Translations under genes and position numbers: made by a program
Notes under the pieces: model-generated
Databases searched by the model: none
Seen by the model: only the letters and a program-made list of their open reading frames with translations
What the model was told of the DNA's origin: nothing
From: Dyella sp. EPa41
GTDB taxonomy: Bacteria > Pseudomonadota > Gammaproteobacteria > Xanthomonadales > Rhodanobacteraceae
DNA: 64,000 nt
Assembly: GCF_016586165.1 (NCBI RefSeq)
Contig: NZ_BCPR01000014.1
Coordinates: forward strand, 1-64,000
Direction of reading: 5' to 3'
In this document: piece after piece, positions 47,767 to 56,801 of the stretch
Position numbering within the stretch: the first letter of the stretch is position 1
Layout: every line of letters begins with the position of its first letter

Positions 47767-48186
47767 ATGCAGGTGCAACCCTATCTGTTCTTCGACGGCC
47801 GCTGCGAGGAAGCCCTCGCCTTCTACGGCAAGGCCGTGGGCGGACAGGTGCAGAACCTGGTCCGCTTCAAGGAAAGCCCGCAGCCCACCGAAGGTTGCGG
47901 GCCAAACGAACCCAACGGCGAGAAGGTCATGCATGCGTCGATGAAGATCGGCGAATCGCTGGTCAACTTTTCCGATGGCGAATGCGGAGGACAGCCGGAT
48001 TTCCGCGGCTTCTCGCTCGTACTGAACGTGAAGGACGAGGACGAGGCCAAGCGCCGCTTCGATGCATTGCTGCAAGATGGCGGCGAGGCGACCATGCCGT
48101 TGTCGGCGACGTTCTTCGCCTCCAGCTTCGGCATGCTGCGCGACCGCTTCGGCGTGAACTGGATGGTGATGTCGCCACCGGCATAA
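47767..48186 (+). CDS. PhnB-like VOC family protein
   Basis: The protein has 139 residues, beginning 'VQPYLFFDGRCEEALAFYGK' and ending 'FGMLRDRFGVNWMVM', the pattern of PhnB/3-demethylubiquinone-methyltransferase-like VOC proteins. A good GGGAG site precedes ATG 47767. It is sandwiched between the DGPF gene and the ECF42-like sigma gene, so it is probably part of that regulator's target set. Substrate is unknown. Confidence 0.85.
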   Translation: MQVQPYLFFDGRCEEALAFYGKAVGGQVQNLVRFKESPQPTEGCGPNEPNGEKVMHASMKIGESLVNFSDGECGGQPDFRGFSLVLNVKDEDEAKRRFDALLQDGGEATMPLSATFFASSFGMLRDRFGVNWMVMSPPA

Positions 48187-48241
48187 CCATGCGCAACCGC
48201 AGGGTTGCGTCGCGGGAGGCGCGGTGCTGTGATCGGTGACC

Positions 48242-49516
48242 ATGACGGCCACCGACATCCACCGCACCATCGACGCGCTGTGGCGCATGGAATCGCCCCG
48301 GCTGATCGCCGGCCTGGCCCGCATCGTGCGCGACGTCGGCCTCGCCGAGGAGCTGGCGCAGGATGCCCTGGTGACGGCACTGGAGCAGTGGCCGGCCACG
48401 GGCGTCCCGCGCAATCCCGGCGCATGGCTGATGACCACGGCCAAGCACCGCGCGATCGACCAGATGCGCCGCCATGCCCTGCATCGCCGCAAGGAAGACG
48501 AACTCACCCGCGAAATCGAGGACCAGCTCGAACAGACCGTGGGGGACCCGGACGCCATGCTGGACGATCCGATCGGCGACGACTTGCTGGGCCTGGTATT
48601 CACGGCCTGCCATCCGGTGCTGTCCACCGAGGCGCGCGTGGCGCTGACGCTGCGCCTGCTCGGCGGGCTGACCACGCCGGAGATCGCACGCGCCTTCATG
48701 GTGCCTGAGCCGACGGTGGCCCAGCGCATCGTGCGCGCCAAGCGCACGCTCAGCGAGGCGAACGTGCCGTTCGAGGTGCCGCGCGGCGAGGCTTTGTCCG
48801 AACGACTCGCATCCGTGCTCGAAGTGGTCTACCTGATCTTCAACGAGGGCTACACCGCCACCACCGGCGACGCCTGGATGCGCCCGGACCTGTGCGGCGA
48901 GGCGCTGCGCCTGGGCCGCGTGCTGGCCGGGCTCGCTCCCGGGGAGCCGGAAGTGCACGGGCTGGTGGCGCTGATGGAAATCCAGGCCTCGCGCATGGCT
49001 GCGCGTGTGGGCCCGAACGGCGAGCCCATCCTGCTCAGCGAACAGAATCGCGGGCGCTGGGACCCACTGCTGATCCGCCGCGGCCTCACGGCGCTGCAAC
49101 GCGTGGAGGCGTTGGGCGGCAGGAACGGCCCTTATGCATTGCAGGCTGCGATTGCGGCTTGCCATGCACGCGCACGCACCGTGCAGGAAACGGACTGGGC
49201 CCGCATCGCCTCGCTCTACGACACCCTCGCGCAGCGCATGCCCTCGCCGGTGGTCTCGCTCAATCGCGCCGTCGCGCACGCCATGGCTTTCGGGCCTGCC
49301 GCTGGGCTGGCGCTGGTCGATGCGCTTCGCGACGAGCCGTTGCTGCGCCACTATCACCTGCTGCCCAGCGCGCGCGGCGATTTGCTGGGCAAGCTGGGCC
49401 GCCATGACGAAGCCCGCGAAGAATTCGAGCGTGCCGCCTCGCTCACCCGCAACACGCGCGAACGCGATCTGCTGCTGCAGCGTGCCGCCGCCAGCAGGCA
49501 GGCTTCCGGACGCTAG
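48242..49516 (+). CDS. ECF sigma factor with long C-terminal TPR-like domain (ECF42 type)
   Basis: The protein has 424 residues from ATG 48242, more than twice the length of a simple ECF sigma factor. Region 2 lies at about 5-75 ('VGLAEELAQDALVTALEQWP', 'AWLMTTAKHRAIDQMRR') and region 4 at about 110-165 ('LTTPEIARAFMVPEPTVAQR'). The remaining 250 residues ('EVVYLIFNEGYTATTGDAW' onward) are the COG4941 TPR-like extension that replaces an anti-sigma factor in this group. It overlaps the convergent araC-type gene by 4 bp at the stops. Confidence 0.9.
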   Translation: MTATDIHRTIDALWRMESPRLIAGLARIVRDVGLAEELAQDALVTALEQWPATGVPRNPGAWLMTTAKHRAIDQMRRHALHRRKEDELTREIEDQLEQTVGDPDAMLDDPIGDDLLGLVFTACHPVLSTEARVALTLRLLGGLTTPEIARAFMVPEPTVAQRIVRAKRTLSEANVPFEVPRGEALSERLASVLEVVYLIFNEGYTATTGDAWMRPDLCGEALRLGRVLAGLAPGEPEVHGLVALMEIQASRMAARVGPNGEPILLSEQNRGRWDPLLIRRGLTALQRVEALGGRNGPYALQAAIAACHARARTVQETDWARIASLYDTLAQRMPSPVVSLNRAVAHAMAFGPAAGLALVDALRDEPLLRHYHLLPSARGDLLGKLGRHDEAREEFERAASLTRNTRERDLLLQRAAASRQASGR

Positions 49517-50454
49517 GAGACGGACGCGTCGCGCTTCATCAAACGGCGGTAAGCGGCCGGACTCATGCCCTTGTGCCGCTCGAAGGCACGGATGAACGCC
49601 GATTCCGATTGAAAACCCACGGCTTCGCCAATGGCGCCCACGCTTTCGCCGCCGCGTTCCAGTCGCACGGCGGCGGTATCCATGCGCAGCTTGGCCAGGA
49701 GTTGCGCGGGTGGCGTACCGCTGGTGCGCTCGAACAGGCGCAGAAAACTTGCACGCGACATATGGCAGCCCGCTGCCAGCTCGTCGATCGTCAAGGGCTC
49801 GTGCTGGTGCGACAGCATCGCGATGGCCGCGGGGCGCAGACGGGGTTCGCGCAACAATCCAAGCACACCGTCAGGCGCGCCCGCCTGCTGCCACCAATGG
49901 CGAACGGCCAGCACGAACAGCATCGAGGACAGTTGGCCCACCACGCTGCGCGCGCCCGGTGCGCCGCCCTGCACTTCGCTGCGCATCAGCGCCACCAGCG
50001 GCGCCAATGCCGCCATGGGCACACCGGCCTCACCAGGCAGGTGCATCTGCCGCGGCAGCGCCGACAACAAGGTGGTGGCGCCGGCACCGAAGTCGATGCG
50101 ACCACAGAGCATGTCCACCTCGGGCGACGAACTGCCGTCGGTTCGCCATTCGAGCAGGCCGTGCGGCTGTATCGTCGCGCGTGGCGCAGGCGCCCTCCCG
50201 TCATCGCCGCGCGAAGAAAGCAGATGCCGACTACCCGCGGGCAATACCGCGATGTCGCCCGCTGACAGCGCGAGCACCGGCGCATCGTCCATCTTCAGAT
50301 GCACCTGCCCTTGCAGGATCACGTGGAAGCGCACCGAACCCGGCGCTTCCGCGCGATGCGGATAGGCCCAATGGCCCGACCATTGGCAATGCACGTCGAG
50401 GTTGCCGCGTGCCGGATAGGCGTCGAGCAATTCGCTGAGCGTGTCCATGGCCAT
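49513..50454 (-). CDS. AraC family regulator with N-terminal cupin domain
   Basis: This 313-residue protein has an N-terminal AraC-type cupin ('VRFHVILQGQVHLKMDDAPV', 'LSAGDIAVLPAGSRHLL') and a C-terminal double helix-turn-helix ('IDELAAGCHMSRASFLRLFE', 'VGFQSESAFIRAFERHKGMS'). Starts at ATG 50454 or 50448. It is 50 bp downstream of the DUF302 gene on the same strand. Regulators of this subgroup often sit beside carboxymuconolactone-decarboxylase-like genes, which are the likely targets. Confidence 0.9.
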   Translation of the reverse strand: MAMDTLSELLDAYPARGNLDVHCQWSGHWAYPHRAEAPGSVRFHVILQGQVHLKMDDAPVLALSAGDIAVLPAGSRHLLSSRGDDGRAPAPRATIQPHGLLEWRTDGSSSPEVDMLCGRIDFGAGATTLLSALPRQMHLPGEAGVPMAALAPLVALMRSEVQGGAPGARSVVGQLSSMLFVLAVRHWWQQAGAPDGVLGLLREPRLRPAAIAMLSHQHEPLTIDELAAGCHMSRASFLRLFERTSGTPPAQLLAKLRMDTAAVRLERGGESVGAIGEAVGFQSESAFIRAFERHKGMSPAAYRRLMKRDASVS

Positions 50455-50504
50455 CGCTTCGGTGGAAAGACGCAGCTTAGCTCAAGCGCTTTTTTCGATC
50501 GCGC

Positions 50505-50939
50505 CTACGCCAGGCGAGCCAGGACGCGGCGCATCACATCGGCCAGCTCGGACGCGAGCGCCGCCATCCCGGGATAGCGCAAAAGCTGCGCCTCGATGTC
50601 CATGTGCCGCACGAGCACGCGGCCATCCGGCATCTGCAGCACGGCGATCTTCAGCGGAATCTCGATCAGCGCCGCAGGATTGGCTTCCAACAGGCGTGCC
50701 GCATAGCGCGGATGAAAGAACAGCCATTGTCGCGCCTTGCCGATGGGATACCCATCACGAGCCAGCAGCATCTGCGGATCGATCTCATGGATGAGCCACA
50801 GGTCCAGCGCCTTGAAGGCATGCTTGAGGCACGCAAGCGTGGCGTCGAAATCCACCGGCGATATCGCCACCGCCTCGCCGGGCGGCGGCGATACCTCGCC
50901 ATACGACACGCTTTTCAACGAGCCGCTGGCGGTGTTCAT
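50505..50939 (-). CDS. DUF302 domain protein
   Basis: A protein of 144 residues from ATG 50939, which overlaps the stop of the upstream AhpD-like gene (ATGA). The DUF302 pattern 'FDATLACLKHAFKALDLWLI' through 'AALIEIPLKIAVLQMPDGRV' fills it. DUF302 proteins have unknown function, sometimes with heme or redox partners. No signal peptide. The open frame reaching 51107 is the antisense-style extension through the neighbour. Confidence 0.83.
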   Translation of the reverse strand: MNTASGSLKSVSYGEVSPPPGEAVAISPVDFDATLACLKHAFKALDLWLIHEIDPQMLLARDGYPIGKARQWLFFHPRYAARLLEANPAALIEIPLKIAVLQMPDGRVLVRHMDIEAQLLRYPGMAALASELADVMRRVLARLA

Positions 50940-51283
50940 GCGGTGACGGCGTCGTGTGCCTTCACCGCGTCCAGCACGCGAGCCGAGTACACCATCGCAG
51001 CGCCAGCGTTCAACGCTACTGCCACACCGAGGGCCTCGGCGATTTCTTCGCGGCTCGCACCCTGCTTCAACGCCTCGGCACTGTGCACGGTGATACAGCC
51101 ATCGCATCGCGTGGTGACCGAAACGGCCAGGGCGATCAACTCGCGCGTCTTCGCATCGAGTACGTCGGTCTTCTTGCCGGCGTTGGACAAGGTCTGGTAA
51201 CCCGCGAGCGTGTCGGGGCTGAGTTTGCCCAGCTCACCGATGCGGCCAACGAGCTCTTTGCGGTATTCGGTCCAGTTCAACAT
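50936..51283 (-). CDS. Carboxymuconolactone decarboxylase/AhpD-like protein, copy 1
   Basis: A protein of 115 residues from ATG 51283. The AhpD-type redox motif is 'TTRCDGCITVHSAEAL' (CxxC followed by His), suggesting a thiol peroxidase-like activity rather than decarboxylation. It is the first gene of a likely operon with DUF302 and the AraC regulator. A close paralogue is at 58932-59282; the two differ at about 14 of the first 107 residues. Confidence 0.9.
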   Translation of the reverse strand: MLNWTEYRKELVGRIGELGKLSPDTLAGYQTLSNAGKKTDVLDAKTRELIALAVSVTTRCDGCITVHSAEALKQGASREEIAEALGVAVALNAGAAMVYSARVLDAVKAHDAVTA

Positions 51284-51383
51284 GACGTGCCTCCTCAAGG
51301 GACGGGGTGCTCCGGCCGTTGCCGGAACCTGGCGCGCATGTTGCGCCGGCACGCACCCGGACTGAATGCCCGGGCGGCTCGTT

Positions 51384-51833
51384 CTATTGCCCGATCGTCT
51401 CAGGCGCCTCCGGCGGCCAGGCTTGCGCGAGGAAGTCGCCGCGATAGGCGGCAAGATCCGCCCGCATGCCGTACATGTGCTTCACGAACGCCTGGCGCTC
51501 ATGCCACATCACTTCCATGTCCCACAGGCAGAACGAGTAGCGGCCCAGGTCTTCGACCCAGCCCAAGGCCGCCTGCGTCGCCACGGCGATGAACATTTCA
51601 TTGTCGTTGCCCCACCAGCCGAGGGTGAGGTACCGGGCGCTGGCGCCGTCGTGGAAGATGGCAAACGCCGGCATGTCGCTCCACGACACCGGCCTTGCCT
51701 GTTTCATCAACTCCAGGCGCGGCAGGTAGACACTTGCGCTCACCGCCTCGTTGCCCGGCGTGATCGTGTACAGCTTCACGCCGTCCGTATCGGTGTCGAT
51801 CGGCAGATGCTCGATGCGTCGAGGTCGAAACAT
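51384..51833 (-). CDS. Hypothetical protein, 149 residues
   Basis: I do not recognise the family. The sequence is Trp- and Met-rich ('YLTLGWWGNDNEMFI', 'FCLWDMEVMWHERQAFVKHM'), with no signal peptide or membrane segment and a compact globular look. It starts at ATG 51833 and lies between pilY1 (42 bp upstream) and the AhpD-like operon. It might be cotranscribed with the pilus genes, but nothing in it points to a pilus function. Confidence 0.65.
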   Translation of the reverse strand: MFRPRRIEHLPIDTDTDGVKLYTITPGNEAVSASVYLPRLELMKQARPVSWSDMPAFAIFHDGASARYLTLGWWGNDNEMFIAVATQAALGWVEDLGRYSFCLWDMEVMWHERQAFVKHMYGMRADLAAYRGDFLAQAWPPEAPETIGQ

Positions 51834-51875
51834 GCCACCCCTCCCCTTGGACGTCCCTGTCCAAGGATAGGGCGA

Positions 51876-54800
51876 TTACTTCACGCCTTCGATGAACCAG
51901 TAGGTGCGCTTGCGCTTGCCCAGCTGGGGCGGCGAGATTTTCTGGGCACCGAGAACCGAGGTGTTGTTGCCGCCGCTGGGCGACGTCTGGTTGCCGCCGC
52001 CGATCAGCACCGGCGTGATGACCGACGAGGTACCCGAGCCGATCGAAATCAGGCCAAACACGGGTGAGGGCGGGAAGCCGCCACCGGAGAACACCACGAA
52101 GCCATCGGAATTGAGGCCCACGCCCGTGAGGAAGTTGATGGCGTAGCCACGCGCAATGCCGAGGTTTGGATAGCACTTGGTGGAATCGGCGCCAATCACA
52201 TCGGGGGTATTGGTGCCGAAGTAGGTGTAGCCGGCCACCGTCAGCGGTGCGTTCACTGCCTTCTCGCCGGTATGGTTCAGCGTGACATAGAAGCCCGAGG
52301 TCGTGCTGGTGAGCGAATAGGGGGTCGTCGTACCCGCCGATGCGCCCGTTTCATCGGTAAGGCTCGCCTCGGTGATCGGCGTCCAGTTGTTCGCCACCGT
52401 GTTGCCGGTGTTGGTGTCCCTGAGCATGTAGAAACGGTTCACCACGTTGTAGGCCGTGCCTGCGGTGGTCGAGGACGAATACAGCGGATGCTCGCGATCG
52501 CCGCTCGCGGCGGTCACCGCATCGAAGGTACTGGTCGGCGTCACGTCCGGCGGATAGAAGAATTTGCGCGCGTTGTTGCCGGTGCCGCCCAGGCTCGCGA
52601 TCTGGCTGACCGCCCAGCCCGACGGCGTGGATGCACCGTTGGGCTCCAGGTCGACGCGCCAGATGTTGCCGCCCACGTCCGCCGCGTACAGGCGATCGAC
52701 ATAGCCGTCCGAATTGCGGTCGAGCAGGGTGATGTCGGCCGGAATGGAGCGCGTCAGGCCAGCCGTGGTTTTGCAGGTGGTCGATCCTGTCGGGCACGTC
52801 GGCGCGGTCATCCACACGACGCTGCCGTTGAGCGCATCCAACACCACGATCGCCCGGCCCTGGGTGTCCGAGGCGGGCGCGGGATCGCTGTCTTCGGCGG
52901 GGTCATAACCGCCGCCCATGATGATCACGGGATCGGTGCTTCCCTTGACCATGGCCACCTTGGGTTGCGACCAGGTCTGGCCCAGCTCCGGGATATCCGT
53001 GTTGGTGATCTTCCATACGAACTTGGGCTTGGTCGGGTCCGTCACGTCGAAGGCGTAGACGAAGCGGCCGCCGCGGCGCGCGGACAGGAAGATATAGACC
53101 TTGGGGTTATTGGCGACACGCAGATCCTGATAGACCGTCGCGGTACCGTCGAAGAAGTAGTCCTTGGGCGTGGCCGTGGGATCGGTGGTGCCGTAGAGCT
53201 TGATCTTCGGGTTGTTGTTGTATAGGCGCTGGAACTTGCCGAAGAACTCCGGGGCCACGAACGACCACAGCTCGCCGCCGGGCCGTACGCTGCCGATGCC
53301 TTCCGGCGCAGTGGGATCGCTGGAGGGCTTGTTGCCGTTGATGGCGTGGAACATGCCGTCATTCGACCCGTAATACACCACCACACCGGTGCTGCCGCCG
53401 TAGTTGACCACCGCCGGGCGCGAGTGCAGCACATCGCCGTGGATGGACGGGCGCACGGTCACCAGACCGCCCGGTCCCGGCTCGGTCTCGTTGCCTGCGT
53501 TGTCGGTGCCACGCACCCAATTGATCAGGTTGGCGGCGGTGGGCGTGGTGGTGCTGCTGCCCAGTGCCGTACCGCTCAACGAGGTGTTGGAGGTGGCGAA
53601 CGACTCCATGGGAAAGGTGGTGACGCAGTTGCTGACCGTGCTGCAGGTGTAGACCGTGCGCTTGGATTGGTCGACCAGGTAGTCGATGCGCATCGACTCA
53701 CCCACGCCGCCCTTTTCCACGACCTCGCCGTCAGGTGCATCGTAGGCACCACCCACGCCCGAAGCAGGCGCCGGCGCATTGGCGCTCGCTGGGGCACTCC
53801 AGAAGCCCGCGGCCGGCCAGTTCGGCACCGCATTGGTCGTCATGGCGTTGTTGGCGAACTGGTACGGGCCGTCGCCGGAAGCGGATGTATCCGACGTCCA
53901 GAAACTGGTCGCATTGGGCGAAACGAATCCGGTGCCCGCGCTGCTGATGGCCGGCTGGCCCGCAGCGTCCTCCATCTGGACGCTGGTATTGGTGCTGTCC
54001 ACGAAACCCAGCTGGTACTGCTTGAGGTTGCCCATCCAGCGCGGCAGGCCGTTGGCGTCGGGGCGGAACATGCCGACGTAGATCTGGTTGAGGTAGCTGC
54101 CCTGGCCGTTCACGCTGACCGGCAAGCTCACCGAGGCGAACACGCTGTTGACCGCCTGCACTTCGTTGAAGATCTGCGTGAGGTCGGCCACGAGCTGGTC
54201 GAGCGCACCGGGGTTGGTAACGTCGATCACGAAGGCCTTGCCGCCACCGTTGGATGCCATGCTGCCCACGAACTGCACGTAGTCAGGATTGCTGCCATCG
54301 GACATCGCGATGGTGTAGGTGACGATGTTCTGCTTGTTGACGTTGGTGCCGTTGGACAGGTCGGTCTGGTACATGTACCGGGTCCACTCGTCGGCCCAGT
54401 TGCCCTGATCGGCGTTGCCCTTGTTGGCATTCTTGTACGGCGGGGGAATGGTGATGGTGGTCAGCTGCGCGCTGGTGGCGCCCGCATTCTGGAGCGCCGT
54501 GTACGAAGGCGGCGTGCCGTTCGGCGTCTTGGGATCGTTGTTGTTGACGGCGTTCGCGATATAGATCACGAAGCTCTTTTGGCACGGCTGCAACGGCGAC
54601 GTGTAATTGGTGCCGGACAGGCCCTTCTTGCCGGCGAAGTATGCCCAGACCTCCTGCATCTCCTCGTCGACCTTGTTGCTGTTCGACTTGTTGGCGACGC
54701 TCAGGTTGTTCTGGATGGCGCTCTGGAATCCGGCGACGCCGGCACTGTCCATCAGCGGAAGCGCGCCCGGCGGTGACGGCGGGGTGTTCGCCGGGTAGTA

Positions 54801-55163
54801 GAACTGGCCGCCATTCAACGGGCTCAGGGCGAACATCATGAGGCCCATGTTGATCTTGCCCGCGAGCAGCGGGTTCGTGCCCAGGCCAGTCACCGCCTTG
54901 TACAGGCCGCAGCGGATGAAGTCGGCGTCTTTGGTGCCCGTGATCCAGCTGGGGCAGTTGGCAGCGGCCGGGATCGACACGGTGGCGTCCCACGCCGCGG
55001 CATTGTCGATGGCCAGCAGCACATTGGGCTTGCCGCCGTTTGCGGGCGCACCGGTGTACAGGTCGATGTCGTCACCCAGCGCCAGCCCTGGCAGCGTGAG
55101 CATTAGCGTGCTGCAGGCCAGCGCGGAGAGCAGGCGGCTCAGCGGTGAACGCTTAAGGGTCAT
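51876..55163 (-). CDS. pilY1: PilY1-like type IV pilus tip/assembly protein
   Basis: The protein has 1095 residues from ATG 55163, with a signal peptide ('LACSTLMLTLPGLALG'). The N-terminal part is a vWA-like domain, but the metal-ion site is degenerate: 'PNVLLAIDNAAAWDATV' where a DxSxS motif is expected. The C-terminal beta-propeller has the calcium loop 'LLDRNSDGYVDRLYAADVGG', the PilY1 signature. It is the last gene of the minor pilin operon. PilY1 primes and caps pili and controls retraction and adhesion; the shorter, degenerate vWA domain may alter mechanosensing. Confidence 0.92.
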   Translation of the reverse strand: MTLKRSPLSRLLSALACSTLMLTLPGLALGDDIDLYTGAPANGGKPNVLLAIDNAAAWDATVSIPAAANCPSWITGTKDADFIRCGLYKAVTGLGTNPLLAGKINMGLMMFALSPLNGGQFYYPANTPPSPPGALPLMDSAGVAGFQSAIQNNLSVANKSNSNKVDEEMQEVWAYFAGKKGLSGTNYTSPLQPCQKSFVIYIANAVNNNDPKTPNGTPPSYTALQNAGATSAQLTTITIPPPYKNANKGNADQGNWADEWTRYMYQTDLSNGTNVNKQNIVTYTIAMSDGSNPDYVQFVGSMASNGGGKAFVIDVTNPGALDQLVADLTQIFNEVQAVNSVFASVSLPVSVNGQGSYLNQIYVGMFRPDANGLPRWMGNLKQYQLGFVDSTNTSVQMEDAAGQPAISSAGTGFVSPNATSFWTSDTSASGDGPYQFANNAMTTNAVPNWPAAGFWSAPASANAPAPASGVGGAYDAPDGEVVEKGGVGESMRIDYLVDQSKRTVYTCSTVSNCVTTFPMESFATSNTSLSGTALGSSTTTPTAANLINWVRGTDNAGNETEPGPGGLVTVRPSIHGDVLHSRPAVVNYGGSTGVVVYYGSNDGMFHAINGNKPSSDPTAPEGIGSVRPGGELWSFVAPEFFGKFQRLYNNNPKIKLYGTTDPTATPKDYFFDGTATVYQDLRVANNPKVYIFLSARRGGRFVYAFDVTDPTKPKFVWKITNTDIPELGQTWSQPKVAMVKGSTDPVIIMGGGYDPAEDSDPAPASDTQGRAIVVLDALNGSVVWMTAPTCPTGSTTCKTTAGLTRSIPADITLLDRNSDGYVDRLYAADVGGNIWRVDLEPNGASTPSGWAVSQIASLGGTGNNARKFFYPPDVTPTSTFDAVTAASGDREHPLYSSSTTAGTAYNVVNRFYMLRDTNTGNTVANNWTPITEASLTDETGASAGTTTPYSLTSTTSGFYVTLNHTGEKAVNAPLTVAGYTYFGTNTPDVIGADSTKCYPNLGIARGYAINFLTGVGLNSDGFVVFSGGGFPPSPVFGLISIGSGTSSVITPVLIGGGNQTSPSGGNNTSVLGAQKISPPQLGKRKRTYWFIEGVK

Positions 55164-55194
55164 GGCGGCGTGTCCGTGGATGCGTAATGAAATG

Positions 55195-55746
55195 TCAGGG
55201 GCAACTGGCGCCGTTGAGCGCGCGCACTGCCACACCCTGGTGTACGGTGACCGAAGCAGCGGTGTTGTTGGGATCGGTAACGCTGGATTTCACATCCCAC
55301 TGCGTTGCCTGGCAGGGCGGCGCGGGTACCGCGCCGGCGTTCGGCAGCAGGATGCCGGTGTTCTGGCCCGAGCCACTGAACATGCAGCCGACATCGTTGG
55401 GATTGGTGGGATCGAGGTCCTGGTTCAGTACCGGCTTGGTACCGGTGCAGACCGGCGGATCCACTTGTGCGGTGAAGTCGTTGGTGCCGTCCCCGTTCAC
55501 GTCCACGGGCCAGGAGGTGACCGCGGTGATGGGCACCGAGGTGAACGGCTGGCTGAGCACCTGTTCGATGCCTTGCTGGGCGACGGTCTTGGCTTCCAGG
55601 CGGAACTGCTGGTTGCTGGCGACCTTGGTGTTCACCAGGCTGGAACCCACCATGGAGATCGCGAAGATGAGAAAGATGGCCAGGAACACCAAGGTCGTGA
55701 CCAGCGTGAAGCCGCGCTGACGCTGCATGAATCGAAGGCTGCTCAT
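55195..55746 (-). CDS. pilX: Type IV pilus minor pilin PilX
   Basis: The protein has 183 residues from ATG 55746 (1-bp overlap with pilW). The prepilin-like leader 'MSSLRFMQRQRG' precedes the hydrophobic 'FTLVTTLVFLAIFLIFAISM'; residue +5 is Thr rather than Glu, usual for PilX. Its PilX N-terminal domain 'RLEAKTVAQQGIEQVL' follows. It is part of the minor-pilin priming complex with PilV, PilW, FimT and PilY1. Confidence 0.88.
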   Translation of the reverse strand: MSSLRFMQRQRGFTLVTTLVFLAIFLIFAISMVGSSLVNTKVASNQQFRLEAKTVAQQGIEQVLSQPFTSVPITAVTSWPVDVNGDGTNDFTAQVDPPVCTGTKPVLNQDLDPTNPNDVGCMFSGSGQNTGILLPNAGAVPAPPCQATQWDVKSSVTDPNNTAASVTVHQGVAVRALNGASCP

Positions 55747-56801
55747 CACTGGATCTCCCGCTGGCCGCCGGTGTTCCACAAGCGCGCCGTGCTGTTGTAG
55801 ACGTGGCGTTTGTAGCTGTCGTTGTAAGGGCCACTCGCAGCGGCGCGGCCAAGGTCATAAGTGCGCTTGTCGGTCCAACCCACGCTGTTGGCCAGGTTGC
55901 GCGACAGCACGCTTACCCTTACCGCGGTGACATTGGCCCAGTTGGCCGCCGACGATGCCCAGCTGTAGGCGCCGCCATTGGGACATTGGTTGGTACCGCC
56001 GGCGGAGTTGTCGACCGAGGGATCGTCGACATAACAGTCCGGGCCACCGTTCTTGTCGGTATCCACGCCGTAGCTGTAGTGCACGTCCTGGATGCCGGTG
56101 ACCAGAGACGTCACGGCGGTCGTGCCACCATTGAATTCGGCCACCTTGAGCGTCGGTATGCCGTCGTTCTTGGTGCAGTCGTCGCATGATGCGAGGTAAT
56201 AGATACGCTTGACGTACTTGCGGATCTCCGTGTACGTGCCGCTGCACGTGCGCGTCTGCAGGGTGAAGCTCGTGTCCGCGTTGTCGTACACCAGCGGCAC
56301 CGCATCGAGGCGGCAGCGCGACAGCTGGATGAAGTAGTCGTTGCCGGACACGGCGCTTGCCGAGATGCTCGACGCATAGCGCACGGTGAGCACTTCGGAA
56401 TTGGCCACGATATTGGGAAGACAGGCCGGCGCCGCCGCCGTCGTGGGCAGGCCCGCCACGCCCACCGGCACCGTCAGGCCAGCCGTGGTGTCAAAGCCCA
56501 TGGAGGCCTTGGCGGTAGCGCACGGATCGGGAACGATGTAGTTGAGCGAACTGCCCAGGTTCGCCTGTCCCCAGAAGCCGGCCATCTCGACATCGCGCAC
56601 GATGGAATCGAGCGCATAGCGACCGTTCTCGACCTGTTCCGACGTCTTGTTGAATTCAGCACGCGCCTTGCTGCTCGACACATAGAGCGAACCCAGCGCC
56701 GCAAGCAGTACCAGGCCAATGGCCATGCCGACCATCAGTTCGATGAGCGAGAGGCCCGCCTGGCGGCGCCGTGAAACGACAGAGCACTGAAGGGCGGTCA
56801 T
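55746..56801 (-). CDS. pilW: Type IV pilus minor pilin PilW
   Basis: The protein has 351 residues from ATG 56801. Prepilin cleavage site 'RRRQAG|LSLIELMVGMAIGL' with Glu at +5. The large C-terminal domain holds several Cys pairs (e.g. 'YLASCDDCTKNDG'), typical of PilW. It overlaps pilV by 4 bp and pilX by 1 bp. The frame extended to 57101 is read-through. Confidence 0.9.
   Translation of the reverse strand: MTALQCSVVSRRRQAGLSLIELMVGMAIGLVLLAALGSLYVSSSKARAEFNKTSEQVENGRYALDSIVRDVEMAGFWGQANLGSSLNYIVPDPCATAKASMGFDTTAGLTVPVGVAGLPTTAAAPACLPNIVANSEVLTVRYASSISASAVSGNDYFIQLSRCRLDAVPLVYDNADTSFTLQTRTCSGTYTEIRKYVKRIYYLASCDDCTKNDGIPTLKVAEFNGGTTAVTSLVTGIQDVHYSYGVDTDKNGGPDCYVDDPSVDNSAGGTNQCPNGGAYSWASSAANWANVTAVRVSVLSRNLANSVGWTDKRTYDLGRAAASGPYNDSYKRHVYNSTARLWNTGGQREIQ

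Noticed and set aside
46077-47768. 563-residue minus-strand frame opposite ubiA and the YciI gene
   Set aside because: Runs through intergenic repeats and has no recognisable domain; ubiA and the DGPF gene explain the DNA.
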